From: Proteobacteria bacterium UBA6503
Lineage (GTDB): Bacteria > Pseudomonadota > Alphaproteobacteria > UBA1280 > UBA6503
Reading direction: 5' to 3'
DNA length: 64,000 bases
NCBI GenBank assembly: GCA_002436405.1
Contig: DJLZ01000001.1
Location: 248,713-312,712, forward strand
Program-made: the position numbers and the translations under genes
The notes under the pieces: generated by a model
Databases searched by the model: none
The model's input: only the letters and a program-made list of their open reading frames with translations
Told to the model about the DNA's origin: nothing
Part shown: positions 40,477 through 49,914 of the stretch, piece after piece
How the letters are laid out: each line of letters begins with the position of its first letter
How positions within the stretch are numbered: position 1 is the stretch's first letter

Positions 40477-43400
40477 TTACGAAACGTCAACCCATTGGCT
40501 TATGGCAGCTTCTAAATCAGCGCGCTTAATAGGCTTTGTTAAGAAGTGGTCCATCCCGACGGCAATACATCGTTCGTGGTTATCTGACATGATATCTGCT
40601 GTGAGCGCAATCACTGGCGTCTTAGGCAAACCCTTCTCAAGCTCATGCGCTCGGATTTGCAAGGTCGCCTCAAAACCATCCATTTCAGGCATTTGGCAGT
40701 CCATAAAGATAATATCGACCTGCTCATTCTTATACAAGTTCACAGCCTCAACACCATTGCTTGCAAAAATAGCCGTACAGCCCATAGCCTCCATATATTT
40801 AGCCATCAGAATGCGGTTTACATCCACATCTTCTACAACCATAACTCGGGCGCCTTGCACGCCTGCGGCTCTCGGCTTAGGCGCAACAACCTCAGCTTCT
40901 TTTACTTTAGCTTCTGGCAGGCTTACTTCAAACGAGAATGTACTTCCCTTGCCTTTTTTACTCACCACTTTCATCTCGCCACCCATAAGGTCAGCCAGTG
41001 TTAGGCAAATATTTAGGCCAAGCCCCGTCCCACCAAAACGACGTGTTGTTGACTCTTCTTCTTGGGCAAATTTATCAAACACGTATTTAAGTTTATCCTG
41101 CGCAATACCAACACCAGTATCCTCTACTGAGATTACGATTGGCACTTTTTTACCTTTTGCATGTTTGCCTGCCGTAATTTTAATAAGCACGTGCCCTTCA
41201 GCTGTAAACTTAATGGCATTACTTAAAAGGTTAGTCATAATTTGGCGTACACGCACAGGATCGCCCAAAACATACTGCGGTACATTGGGGTCAATGTGCA
41301 TCAGCAAGGCCACGCCTTTTTGCTCAGCACTGTTTGCAAAAAGAATGCTGATTTCTTCTAGAATATTGCGGAGTGAGAACGGGATTTTTTCAAGAGTTAG
41401 GCGCCCAGCACGAATTTTAGAAATATCCAAAATATCATTAATAATAGACAACAATGCATCACCTGATGACTTAATTGCCCTTGTAAGCTGCTGCTGTGTT
41501 TCGTTTAGTTTTGTATCAAGAAGCAGGTCTGCCATGCCCAATACGCCGTTCATCGGGGTACGGATTTCGTGGCTCATATTTGCCAAGAAGTCATCTTTCG
41601 ATTGGTTCGCATGCTCGGCCAGTTCTTTTGCCTCAATCAACTCAGCTTCTTTATTTTTCTGATCGCTAATATCGCGAATAAGTTCAATGTAAACAGGCTG
41701 ATTATCCAAAACAACCTTGGCCACACTTAAGCGGAATGGGAATGTGTCACCATTTTTACGAACACCCATAATTTCACGCCCGCTCCCAAAGGTATCTTCT
41801 TCACCAATTTTCAGGTAGCTGGTGTGCTTTGTTAAGGCCTCGCCCACCATAAGGTCTGTCACGTACTTGCCAATCACTTGGCGTTCTGAGTAACCAAAAA
41901 TATGCTTAGCGCCGATGTTAAAACTCAAAATCCGTCCGTCGGCATCGACCGAGATTACACCCTCTTGCACGTTATCCATCAGTGTTTTAAGGCGTTTTTG
42001 CTCGTTCTCAAGCTGGTTGTTTACCTGACGAATATTCTGCGCAGCTTCCTCAAGGTCACGGTTTAAGAGTTCTTTTTGCGCAACCTGTTTTGAAAGTTCT
42101 CGCTGGGTTCTAAAGTCAGCCTCCTGTCGGCGCAAAAGGTTATAAAAATAGGCCGCAACAAGGGCCGTCAGTACGGCGCAAATAACCAGAACAGCCCAAG
42201 CCACATATTCAGTAAAGCTTAAAAACCTGTGTGTTGGTACAAAGGTTATATCCCAAGACTTACCCATAAATTTGCGTGAGGATACAAGTTTAATATGGCT
42301 ATTTTCATTCATGCCAACAGACTGATAAACATGTTCACCATTCACATCAACATCAATAGCCAAACGGTTCGCACGGGCGCTATGCTTTACCTCTTTAATC
42401 AAAGCGTTGAGGTCCAAGGTCAGCACCAAATACCCCTCGACGTTCTGATCCATATACTCTTCAAGGCTTTGTGTATCTATGCGCGACTTTTTAAAGGGCT
42501 TATGCCCCTCTTTATAAACAGGGTGCACAAAACGCAAAAGGCGTTGCTCAGGCGCATGCTCAGAGGTTAAAACCTCCGCACGTACAGCATGTTGAAATAC
42601 AGCTAAAGCACCTTCATAAATAAAAGCGCGCCCCTTCTCTGGCTTTTCATTCCTAAAGTAAGAGAGCGGCACCTTGTATTTTTCTCCCTCAGCCTTCGCA
42701 TAATAAAGCCCCTGAAATGACGGCTGCTCCTCAAAAGAAGGAGAAACAAAGCGCTGAAATTCTTTAAATGTCACGTCCTCAGAAGCTTTAAAAAAGGCCT
42801 CTACACGGTCCATAACAACAACGGTGTTATCAAGTTTTTGGTTTAACTCTTGAAGAAACCCAACAGCTTCGTATCTAAAGCGCTCAACTGTATTTTCGTG
42901 TGCAATATTTTGCGTCGCCCAAAATAATAGCATCGACGCACTACCACCAAAAACAAGCACGGTTGCCAAGGTTAGCGTATAACGCTGACTACGGCCAAAC
43001 ACACGAATAGCGCCTAAACTACGGAAGAAAACAGCATCGACGAGAACCCACAATGCAATCAACGCTAAAAGGCCGACAAAACTCATCCCCACAATGAATG
43101 AGTAGTTGGTGCCCACAATTTTAAATAGGTCGTACTCAGGCACAAAAACAACAGATGAATACATACCCATTTGCGTGGCCAAAACACCAATACCCGTCAC
43201 TAAAACAGCCAAAAACGCTAGTAAGTTTCGGCGGCGGCTGTAATGAGGGCTCATGCCAAAGAAGTGCCACACAATAACGGCACACGGTAGAATAAACCCA
43301 GCCAATGCCAACGATAAACTAAATAGCATCGGTATAAAACCTGTGCGTCCATCAAATCCTAACGCATAGACCGAAAGCAGCGTGCTCAAGCAAACTCCGG

Positions 43401-43791
43401 TTGTTAACACAAGGCACATAGGCACAATCTGAGAATCTGTATAAGTCCGGCGGCGCCACAAGCGTATGAGTGACCACACCATAACCATATTCACGGTGTA
43501 CCACACCCCTGAAAGGATAGGGTCTAGTGAAACTGCAAATTCAAAATCAAACGCCCAGATAGATTTATACTGAGCGCCAAACACAGCGCCACCCACCAAG
43601 AAAACAGCAAAAATTTCCATCACATTCCGCTGTAGGCCACTTACTTTACGGCGCAAGTTCAGAACATGCAGCCCCGCAAAGCTGAGGAGAATAAAGAAAT
43701 CAATCGCACACAAGCCATACCACGAGACGTACTCACCCGCGCGAATCGCATTCGCTGGGAGAATAAAAATCCAGAAGTTATCTAAAAGCAT
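40477..43791 (-). CDS. Hybrid sensor histidine kinase with CHASE and PAS domains
   Basis: 1104 residues. Order: about seven transmembrane segments (1-280); a periplasmic CHASE-like sensor with SFQGLYYAKAEGEKYKVPLS (about 320-540); a further transmembrane helix; coiled coil; PAS (GVISVDADGRILSFNIGAK, about 610-720); HisKA with phospho-His in ANMSHEIRTPMNG (about 740); HATPase with NLLSNAIKF, EDTGVGI and GGTGLGLN; and a receiver domain with phospho-Asp in MDCQMPEMDG (about 1034) and a CheY-like Lys in FLTKPI. All catalytic residues are present. No response regulator gene is adjacent, so the output is likely through a phosphotransfer protein elsewhere. No close neighbour in the same direction. 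Confidence 0.95.
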   Translation of the reverse strand: MLLDNFWIFILPANAIRAGEYVSWYGLCAIDFFILLSFAGLHVLNLRRKVSGLQRNVMEIFAVFLVGGAVFGAQYKSIWAFDFEFAVSLDPILSGVWYTVNMVMVWSLIRLWRRRTYTDSQIVPMCLVLTTGVCLSTLLSVYALGFDGRTGFIPMLFSLSLALAGFILPCAVIVWHFFGMSPHYSRRRNLLAFLAVLVTGIGVLATQMGMYSSVVFVPEYDLFKIVGTNYSFIVGMSFVGLLALIALWVLVDAVFFRSLGAIRVFGRSQRYTLTLATVLVFGGSASMLLFWATQNIAHENTVERFRYEAVGFLQELNQKLDNTVVVMDRVEAFFKASEDVTFKEFQRFVSPSFEEQPSFQGLYYAKAEGEKYKVPLSYFRNEKPEKGRAFIYEGALAVFQHAVRAEVLTSEHAPEQRLLRFVHPVYKEGHKPFKKSRIDTQSLEEYMDQNVEGYLVLTLDLNALIKEVKHSARANRLAIDVDVNGEHVYQSVGMNENSHIKLVSSRKFMGKSWDITFVPTHRFLSFTEYVAWAVLVICAVLTALVAAYFYNLLRRQEADFRTQRELSKQVAQKELLNRDLEEAAQNIRQVNNQLENEQKRLKTLMDNVQEGVISVDADGRILSFNIGAKHIFGYSERQVIGKYVTDLMVGEALTKHTSYLKIGEEDTFGSGREIMGVRKNGDTFPFRLSVAKVVLDNQPVYIELIRDISDQKNKEAELIEAKELAEHANQSKDDFLANMSHEIRTPMNGVLGMADLLLDTKLNETQQQLTRAIKSSGDALLSIINDILDISKIRAGRLTLEKIPFSLRNILEEISILFANSAEQKGVALLMHIDPNVPQYVLGDPVRVRQIMTNLLSNAIKFTAEGHVLIKITAGKHAKGKKVPIVISVEDTGVGIAQDKLKYVFDKFAQEEESTTRRFGGTGLGLNICLTLADLMGGEMKVVSKKGKGSTFSFEVSLPEAKVKEAEVVAPKPRAAGVQGARVMVVEDVDVNRILMAKYMEAMGCTAIFASNGVEAVNLYKNEQVDIIFMDCQMPEMDGFEATLQIRAHELEKGLPKTPVIALTADIMSDNHERCIAVGMDHFLTKPIKRADLEAAISQWVDVS

Positions 43792-43955
43792 GGCTTTAAA
43801 ATTCTTGTTATCGTTTCCATATAATATAGGTATGCATTGCTTTTACCACACCCCCCTTCGGGGAAAAGTAAGCGAGGTGATTTACCACTTATGGCAAACC
43901 CCACCATGCGGTATAGTTTATATGCATTATTACAATAAGAACAAGAAACATCCCC

Positions 43956-46277
43956 ATGGCAGATAACAAGGCGCGTCCTATTAACACCAAAAGTTACGAC
44001 TTTGCGGCCAGCACTTTCCGCCGTTTTGAGCGCATTTTTGGCCTCAACATTAAAGTTGTCGGCAACGAAAACGACGCCCTTAAAAATGGTGAGATTTTTC
44101 TTTTCAACCACTTTGCTCGCTTTGAAACACTCATTCCGCCTTACATTATTCACCGTGAAGAAGGTGCATATTGCCGCTCGGTAGCCGATGCAGGCCTCTT
44201 TGCTGGTGGCGGCAAATTTGCTGATCTCCTGCATGATGTAGGTGCTGTGCCTAACAACCTCCCAGGCCTATTGCCGTTCCTTGCGGCTGAAATTTTGCGA
44301 GGTCGTAAGGTGGTTATTTTCCCTGAAGGGGCAATGATTAAAGACCGCCGTATTACCGATGACATGGGCGAGCTAGGTATTTTCTCGCACAAGCACAATC
44401 TTTTCCGTAAGCACCACCGCGGTGCTGCTGTACTGGCCTTTACGCTAGAAATGTTTAAACGACGTATTTTGTCAGTTTTTGAAGCTGGTAATGAGCGCCG
44501 TATTAAACACTGGCAAACAGCCTTGGGCCTTCCAAGCAAAGAAGCGTTGTTTGAAGCTGCGTCAAAACCAACACTGATTGTGCCGGGCAACATCACGTTT
44601 TACCCTGTACGCATTGACGACAACATTCTGACCAAAGGCGCAAACCTTTTCGCCAAAAAGCCTTCAGCCCAAATGATTGAAGAGCTTATTATCGAAGGTA
44701 ACCTTATTTTCAAAGAAACCGATATGGACATTCGCTTAGGCGAGCCTATCAGCGCCAAACATAGCTGGAAGTGGGTCGACGGTGTCTTGATGCGTCATTA
44801 CTTTAAGAACATTGACTCGCTTGAGCAGTTCTTTGGCCTCAAAGAAACGGCCGACCGCCTGACCGAAAAACTTATTGTGCGCCGCATCAGCAAAGAAGCT
44901 GACCGCATTCGCGATAAATACATGGAAGGCATCTATAAGCAAACCACTGTAAACTTGGCGCACCTTGCGTCAGTGCTTTTGCAGGAGCTTATGGGCCGTG
45001 ACATCCGCACTGTTGAGATGAAAGACTTCCACAGCGTGCTATACCACGCCATGAAAGACCTACAAAAGCAGCCGCACATTGCGCTACACCGTAGCTTAAC
45101 TTGGCCTGACCGCTACCGTGGCCTTGTTGAAAGTGACTGCCCAGACCTTGGCCGCTTTATTGAAACTTGCCAAAAGGCAGGCCTGCTGTTGACCACGGGT
45201 ACATGCTACAAGTTGCTTGATAAACTGAATGAGCAAAGCCAGTTCCACGCAGTACGCCTTGAAAACCCTGTGCTTGTTTCAGCCAACGAAGTGGCACCAC
45301 TGCACGAAGTCCGTGCCAGCGTGGCAACTGCTCTTGACCGCTCACTGGACAAGAAAATCACACCAGAAGAAACAGCAAACAACCTGTTTGACGATGAAGT
45401 GCGTACTCATAAGTGGAACAAAACCTACTACACCCGCCCACGCTTTGAAGACCTTAATAAAAAAGAAACGGCCACCCGCAGCGGTGCCCCGTTTATGTAT
45501 GCCCCGGCTGACGGTGTAGAGCCTAAAAACATTGGTATTTTGTTGGTGCATGGGTTCTTAGCGTCACCGGCTGAGCTTCAGTCATACGGTGAAGAACTTT
45601 CACGCCAAGGCTACCACGTTTACGGTGTACGCCTTGCTGGCCATGGCACCTCACCTTGGGAGCTGCACAGCCGCACATGGCGTGACTGGCTTTCATCAGT
45701 GCGTCGTAGCCACCGCATTTTGTCAGCCTTTGTTGATAAAGTTGTGGTTGTTGGCTTTTCAACAGGTGGCGCATTGGGTCTACTATTTGCTGCCGAAAAC
45801 CCGCCTAAACTTGCAGGCGTTGCCAGTGTTTCAGCCCCGCTACAAGTGCAGGACAAAAACATGATTTTTGTACCGCTTATGAACCAAATTAATAACCTTG
45901 TAAGTTGGCTTCCTGGTGTTGAAGGGGTGATTCCGTTTTACGATAACAACCCAGAAAACAAAGACATTAACTACCGCACCATGCCTGTAAAGGCCGTGAA
46001 CGAGCTGCGTGGCGTTATGTCGATGCTGAAGCGCTCGCTCAAGCAAATCAGCCTGCCTGTAACAATTATTCAAGGCGACCACGACAAGGTTGTAAAATCA
46101 TCAAGCGCTGAAATTATTTATAAGGGTCTAACGAACTGCCCTGATAAGACTCTGCATTGGATTAAAACCAACGAGCATGCGCTGATTTATAAAAACATCG
46201 GGGATACATTTAAACACCTCGAAGACTTTATTAACCGAACTTCAAAAACCAAACTTCTGGAAAACACGCCAGAATAA
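43956..46277 (+). CDS. Fusion of PlsC-type acyltransferase and alpha/beta hydrolase
   Basis: 773 residues. N-terminal acyltransferase (about 20-250): NHFARFE (Hx4E, where the family usually has Hx4D) at about 50 and VIFPEGAM at about 120, as in glycerolipid acyltransferases. A helical linker (250-500). C-terminal hydrolase (about 520-770): ILLVHGFLASP, nucleophile GFSTGG at about 601, Asp in QGDHDKVV and His in NEHALIY. It resembles monoacylglycerol lipases. Both active sites look complete. It heads the fatty-acid operon (38 bases before the thiolase), so it probably releases or re-esterifies acyl chains; that pairing is inference. Confidence 0.88.
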   Translation: MADNKARPINTKSYDFAASTFRRFERIFGLNIKVVGNENDALKNGEIFLFNHFARFETLIPPYIIHREEGAYCRSVADAGLFAGGGKFADLLHDVGAVPNNLPGLLPFLAAEILRGRKVVIFPEGAMIKDRRITDDMGELGIFSHKHNLFRKHHRGAAVLAFTLEMFKRRILSVFEAGNERRIKHWQTALGLPSKEALFEAASKPTLIVPGNITFYPVRIDDNILTKGANLFAKKPSAQMIEELIIEGNLIFKETDMDIRLGEPISAKHSWKWVDGVLMRHYFKNIDSLEQFFGLKETADRLTEKLIVRRISKEADRIRDKYMEGIYKQTTVNLAHLASVLLQELMGRDIRTVEMKDFHSVLYHAMKDLQKQPHIALHRSLTWPDRYRGLVESDCPDLGRFIETCQKAGLLLTTGTCYKLLDKLNEQSQFHAVRLENPVLVSANEVAPLHEVRASVATALDRSLDKKITPEETANNLFDDEVRTHKWNKTYYTRPRFEDLNKKETATRSGAPFMYAPADGVEPKNIGILLVHGFLASPAELQSYGEELSRQGYHVYGVRLAGHGTSPWELHSRTWRDWLSSVRRSHRILSAFVDKVVVVGFSTGGALGLLFAAENPPKLAGVASVSAPLQVQDKNMIFVPLMNQINNLVSWLPGVEGVIPFYDNNPENKDINYRTMPVKAVNELRGVMSMLKRSLKQISLPVTIIQGDHDKVVKSSSAEIIYKGLTNCPDKTLHWIKTNEHALIYKNIGDTFKHLEDFINRTSKTKLLENTPE

Positions 46278-46315
46278 GTTACCATTTTAATAAATAACAA
46301 AAAGGAACAGTCCAC

Positions 46316-47461
46316 ATGTCACAAACTAAATCAATCGTGATTGCTGCTTACAAACGTACGCCGTTTACCCGTGCCTACAAAGGTGACCTTTCAAAAGTTC
46401 GCTCAGACGACTTTGGCGCCCAACTTATTCGCGGCCTTGTGGATCAAACCAAAATTGACCCTGAAACAATCGAAGACCTATTGGTAGGTAACGCCTTCCC
46501 TGAAGCTGAGCAAGGCTTTAACGTGGCCCGCCTTATGGTATTCCTTGCTGGTCTTAGCAACAGCACAGCAGGTGCTACTGTTAACCGCTTTTGTGGCTCA
46601 TCAATGACCACCATCCACCAAGCGGCAGGTAACATTGCCATGGGCGCAGGCGAAGCTTACATCTGTGCAGGCATTGAATCTATGAGCCACGTCCCGATGA
46701 CTGGCTTTAACCCAATGCCAAACCCAGAGCTGATGGAACGTATGCCGCAAGCTTACATCGGCATGGGCGAAACTGCTGAAAACCTTGCCAAGAAATACAA
46801 AATTGACCGCACCGCTCAAGACGGTTTTGCTGTCGCTAGCCACCAAAAGGCTGCTAAAGCACAAGCTGATGGCAAATTTAAAGATGAAATCGTAACCGTT
46901 AAGCACGGCGGTAAAGAAATTAAAGAAGATGGCTGCATCCGTGGTGATAGCTCACTCGAAAGCCTCTCAACCCTAGACCCAGCGTTTGATAAAAACGGTA
47001 CTGTAACAGCGGGTACATCATCACCTCTGACCGATGGTGCGTCAGCTGTATTGGTATGTACCGAAGAATACGCCAAGAAAAACAACCTTGAGCCTTTGGC
47101 CCGCATTCGTTCAATTGCGGTTTCAGGCTGCTTGCCAGAAATCATGGGTATTGGCCCTGTTAACGCCACTAAAAAAGCCCTTGAGCGTGCAGGCCTTACT
47201 GTTGACGATATTGACGTATTTGAACTTAACGAAGCCTTTGCCGCACAGTCACTCGCTGTGATTGAAGAGCTTAAAATCCCACTTGAAAAGCTAAACCTTG
47301 ATGGGGGTGCCATTGCACTTGGCCACCCACTTGGGGCTTCAGGTGGTCGTATTACTGGTAAGGCTGCGCAACTGCTTAAACGTGAAAAAGGTAAGTACGC
47401 CCTTGCCACCATGTGTATTGGTGGTGGTCAAGGTATCGCCACTGTATTGGAGGCACTATAA
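46316..47461 (+). CDS. fadI: Acetyl-CoA acyltransferase (3-ketoacyl-CoA thiolase)
   Basis: 381 residues. Thiolase signature: NRFCGSSMTTIHQAA with the nucleophilic Cys (about 90), NEAFAAQ, GGAIALGHPLGASGG with His (about 340), and the second Cys in MCIGGGQG. It completes each beta-oxidation turn by cleaving 3-ketoacyl-CoA. AAGGAA precedes the ATG. FadA versus FadI cannot be settled from the motifs; the gene symbol follows its cooperation with a 3-hydroxyacyl-CoA dehydrogenase that is not the classical FadB. Confidence 0.93.
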   Translation: MSQTKSIVIAAYKRTPFTRAYKGDLSKVRSDDFGAQLIRGLVDQTKIDPETIEDLLVGNAFPEAEQGFNVARLMVFLAGLSNSTAGATVNRFCGSSMTTIHQAAGNIAMGAGEAYICAGIESMSHVPMTGFNPMPNPELMERMPQAYIGMGETAENLAKKYKIDRTAQDGFAVASHQKAAKAQADGKFKDEIVTVKHGGKEIKEDGCIRGDSSLESLSTLDPAFDKNGTVTAGTSSPLTDGASAVLVCTEEYAKKNNLEPLARIRSIAVSGCLPEIMGIGPVNATKKALERAGLTVDDIDVFELNEAFAAQSLAVIEELKIPLEKLNLDGGAIALGHPLGASGGRITGKAAQLLKREKGKYALATMCIGGGQGIATVLEAL

Positions 47462-47463
47462 TC

Positions 47464-49851
47464 ATGCCTAAAAACACCATTAAACCGATTGAAAAAGTTT
47501 GTGTGATTGGTGCGGGCGTTATGGGCGCCGGCATTGCCGCACAAATTGCCAACGCAGGCGTTGAAGTTCTGCTGCTTGATATTGTGCCGAAAGACACCCC
47601 AAAAGATGGCAACCGTAATGCCATTGCTGAAGGGGCTATCCAAAAGCTATTGAAGCAAAACCCAGCACCTTTGATGACCAAGCGTGCTGCAAAACGCATT
47701 ACCCCTGGCAACATTGATGATGACCTTAAAAAAGCGGGTCAGTGCGACTGGGTGATTGAAGCTGTTATTGAGCGTTTAGACATTAAGCAAAACCTTTATG
47801 CAAACCTTGATAAGTTCCGTTTGAAGGACACGATTGTTTCGTCAAACACTTCAACCATCCCAATGGATGAGCTTATTGCAAAGTCTAAAGCACCCTTTAA
47901 GAAGAAGTTTATGATTACCCACTTCTTCAACCCGCCACGCTACATGCGCCTTCTTGAGTTGGTCACGAAAAACGATACTGACCCTGAAGCCGTTGAGCGT
48001 ATTCGCCATTTTTGTGATTACCGCTTAGGTAAAACCGTTGTGGAGTGTAACGATACGCCGGGCTTTATTGCCAACCGTATCGGCACCTACTGGCTACACT
48101 GCGCCGTAACCGAAGCTATTAAACAAGATATTGACGTTGAAACTGCCGATGCTGTGCTTTCAAAGCCTGTGGGCTTCCCTCGTACAGGTGTTTTTGGCCT
48201 GATGGATATGGTCGGTCTTGACCTTATGCCTCACGTGCTAAGCAGCCTTTCAAACGCGCTTGATAAAGACGATCCATTCCATGCACTGGGCGACGCCCCT
48301 AAACTGCTTGAGAAGATGATTGAAGACGGCTACACAGGCCGTAAAGGTAAAGGTGGTTTTTACCGCCTAACGAAAGATAAAACCAAGCAAGCCCTTAACC
48401 TGAATGACGGTAGCTACTTTGACGCAAAGCGCCCTAAAGTTGATGCTGCAAAAGCAGGTAAAAAAGGCATGCGTGATGTGCTGACGCACGATAGCGCTGC
48501 AGGTAAATACGCTTGGACGGTCATTTCTAAAACCCTATCGTACGCAGCTTCACTGCTGCCTGAGATTGCCGATACAATCGTTGAAGTTGATGACGCCATG
48601 AAGCTTGGCTACAACTGGAAATATGGCCCATTTGAAATGCTCGATAAATTGGGCACCGAATGGTTCTCGGAAAAACTACGTGCTGAAAACCGCCCACTGC
48701 CGCCACTATTGGGCATTGCTAACGGCCAGCCGTTCTACAAAAACATTAAAGGCGTGCGCCACTACCTTGGCGGCAACGGTGAATACCACCCAGTACCACG
48801 CCCAGAAGGTGTGCTACTGCTTGAAGACATTAAGCGTACGCAAAAACCACTGCTACGCAACAAGTCAGCTAGCCTTTGGGATATTGGCGATGGCATTACC
48901 TGCCTTGAGTTCCACTCAAAAATGAACTCACTTAACCCGCTGACTATGTGCCTGATTAATAAGGCTGTAAAATACATCCCTGAGCATGGCTATAAAGGTA
49001 TGGTGATTTACAACGAGGGGGCGCACTTCTCAGTTGGGGCTAACCTTGCCCTGCTTTACGGTGCGGCTAAGTTGCACATTTGGCCTTTTATTAACTGGTT
49101 CCTTAACTACGGCCAACAGTCATACAACAAGTTGAAGTACGCAAACTTCCCTGTTGTGGGTGCGCCTTCAGGCATGGCCCTCGGTGGCGGTTGCGAAGTG
49201 CTGCTGCACTGTGACGGCATTGAAGCCCACGCCGAAACCTACATGGGTTTGGTTGAAGCTGGCGTAGGGATTATCCCTGGTTGGGGCGGCTGTAAAGAGC
49301 TACTCGAGCGTGCCCAAGTTAAACAAAATGCCCGCATTAAACCGCTTAAAGGTTGGGTCGCCCCTAACTTTGTACCAGGTGGCCCAATGGCTGGCGTGCT
49401 TGAGGTCTTCCCTAAAATTGCGATGGCAGAAGTGCCAAAATCAGCCTTTGAAGCACAGGAAAGTTTGTTCCTCCGCAAGGCCGACCGTGTGGTGATGAAC
49501 AAAGATCGCCTACTCTTCCAAGCGAAAGAGCGTGCGCTCCTAATGGCCGAAGGCTACACCCCACCTAAACCACCAGTGTTCCGCTTGGCGGGCCAAAGTG
49601 GTGTGGCTGCTATTAAACTTGGCGTAAGCGACTACGTTAAAAAAGGCGTAGCGTCTGAGCATGATGCCTACATTGGCGAAGTTTTGGCAGGCGTACTGTG
49701 CGACGGTAAGCGTGGCGATATTAACCACGAAACCACCGAGCAAGACATCCTCGATTACGAACGTGCTGGCCTTATTAAACTGGCTAAAACTAAAAAGACC
49801 AAAGCCCGTGTTGTGCACATGCTGAAAAAAGGTAAGCCGCTACGTAACTAA
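47464..49851 (+). CDS. Two-domain 3-hydroxyacyl-CoA dehydrogenase / enoyl-CoA hydratase
   Basis: 795 residues from the ATG at 47464, 2 bases after the thiolase stop. The order is dehydrogenase first: NAD-binding VIGAGVMGAGIAAQIANAG (about 12-30), then the catalytic His in THFFNPPRYM and the C-terminal helical domain (to about 430), then the hydratase domain with SVGANLALLYGAA and GGCEVLLHCDGIEAHAET (about 580-620). Classical FadB/FadJ have the hydratase first, so this is the inverted type (as in FadN of Bacillus). The usual roles are hydration and oxidation of enoyl-CoA. Confidence 0.93.
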   Translation: MPKNTIKPIEKVCVIGAGVMGAGIAAQIANAGVEVLLLDIVPKDTPKDGNRNAIAEGAIQKLLKQNPAPLMTKRAAKRITPGNIDDDLKKAGQCDWVIEAVIERLDIKQNLYANLDKFRLKDTIVSSNTSTIPMDELIAKSKAPFKKKFMITHFFNPPRYMRLLELVTKNDTDPEAVERIRHFCDYRLGKTVVECNDTPGFIANRIGTYWLHCAVTEAIKQDIDVETADAVLSKPVGFPRTGVFGLMDMVGLDLMPHVLSSLSNALDKDDPFHALGDAPKLLEKMIEDGYTGRKGKGGFYRLTKDKTKQALNLNDGSYFDAKRPKVDAAKAGKKGMRDVLTHDSAAGKYAWTVISKTLSYAASLLPEIADTIVEVDDAMKLGYNWKYGPFEMLDKLGTEWFSEKLRAENRPLPPLLGIANGQPFYKNIKGVRHYLGGNGEYHPVPRPEGVLLLEDIKRTQKPLLRNKSASLWDIGDGITCLEFHSKMNSLNPLTMCLINKAVKYIPEHGYKGMVIYNEGAHFSVGANLALLYGAAKLHIWPFINWFLNYGQQSYNKLKYANFPVVGAPSGMALGGGCEVLLHCDGIEAHAETYMGLVEAGVGIIPGWGGCKELLERAQVKQNARIKPLKGWVAPNFVPGGPMAGVLEVFPKIAMAEVPKSAFEAQESLFLRKADRVVMNKDRLLFQAKERALLMAEGYTPPKPPVFRLAGQSGVAAIKLGVSDYVKKGVASEHDAYIGEVLAGVLCDGKRGDINHETTEQDILDYERAGLIKLAKTKKTKARVVHMLKKGKPLRN

Positions 49852-49914
49852 CGTAAGGCCCACAGCGCATAATAAATATAACGGAATATAAAGATATAAA
49901 AGGAGTTCCGACAA

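Noticed and set aside
43782..44234. Leftward 150-codon frame overlapping the acyltransferase-hydrolase gene
   Set aside because: It lies almost wholly opposite the well-supported fusion gene, whose motifs and operon context are convincing.
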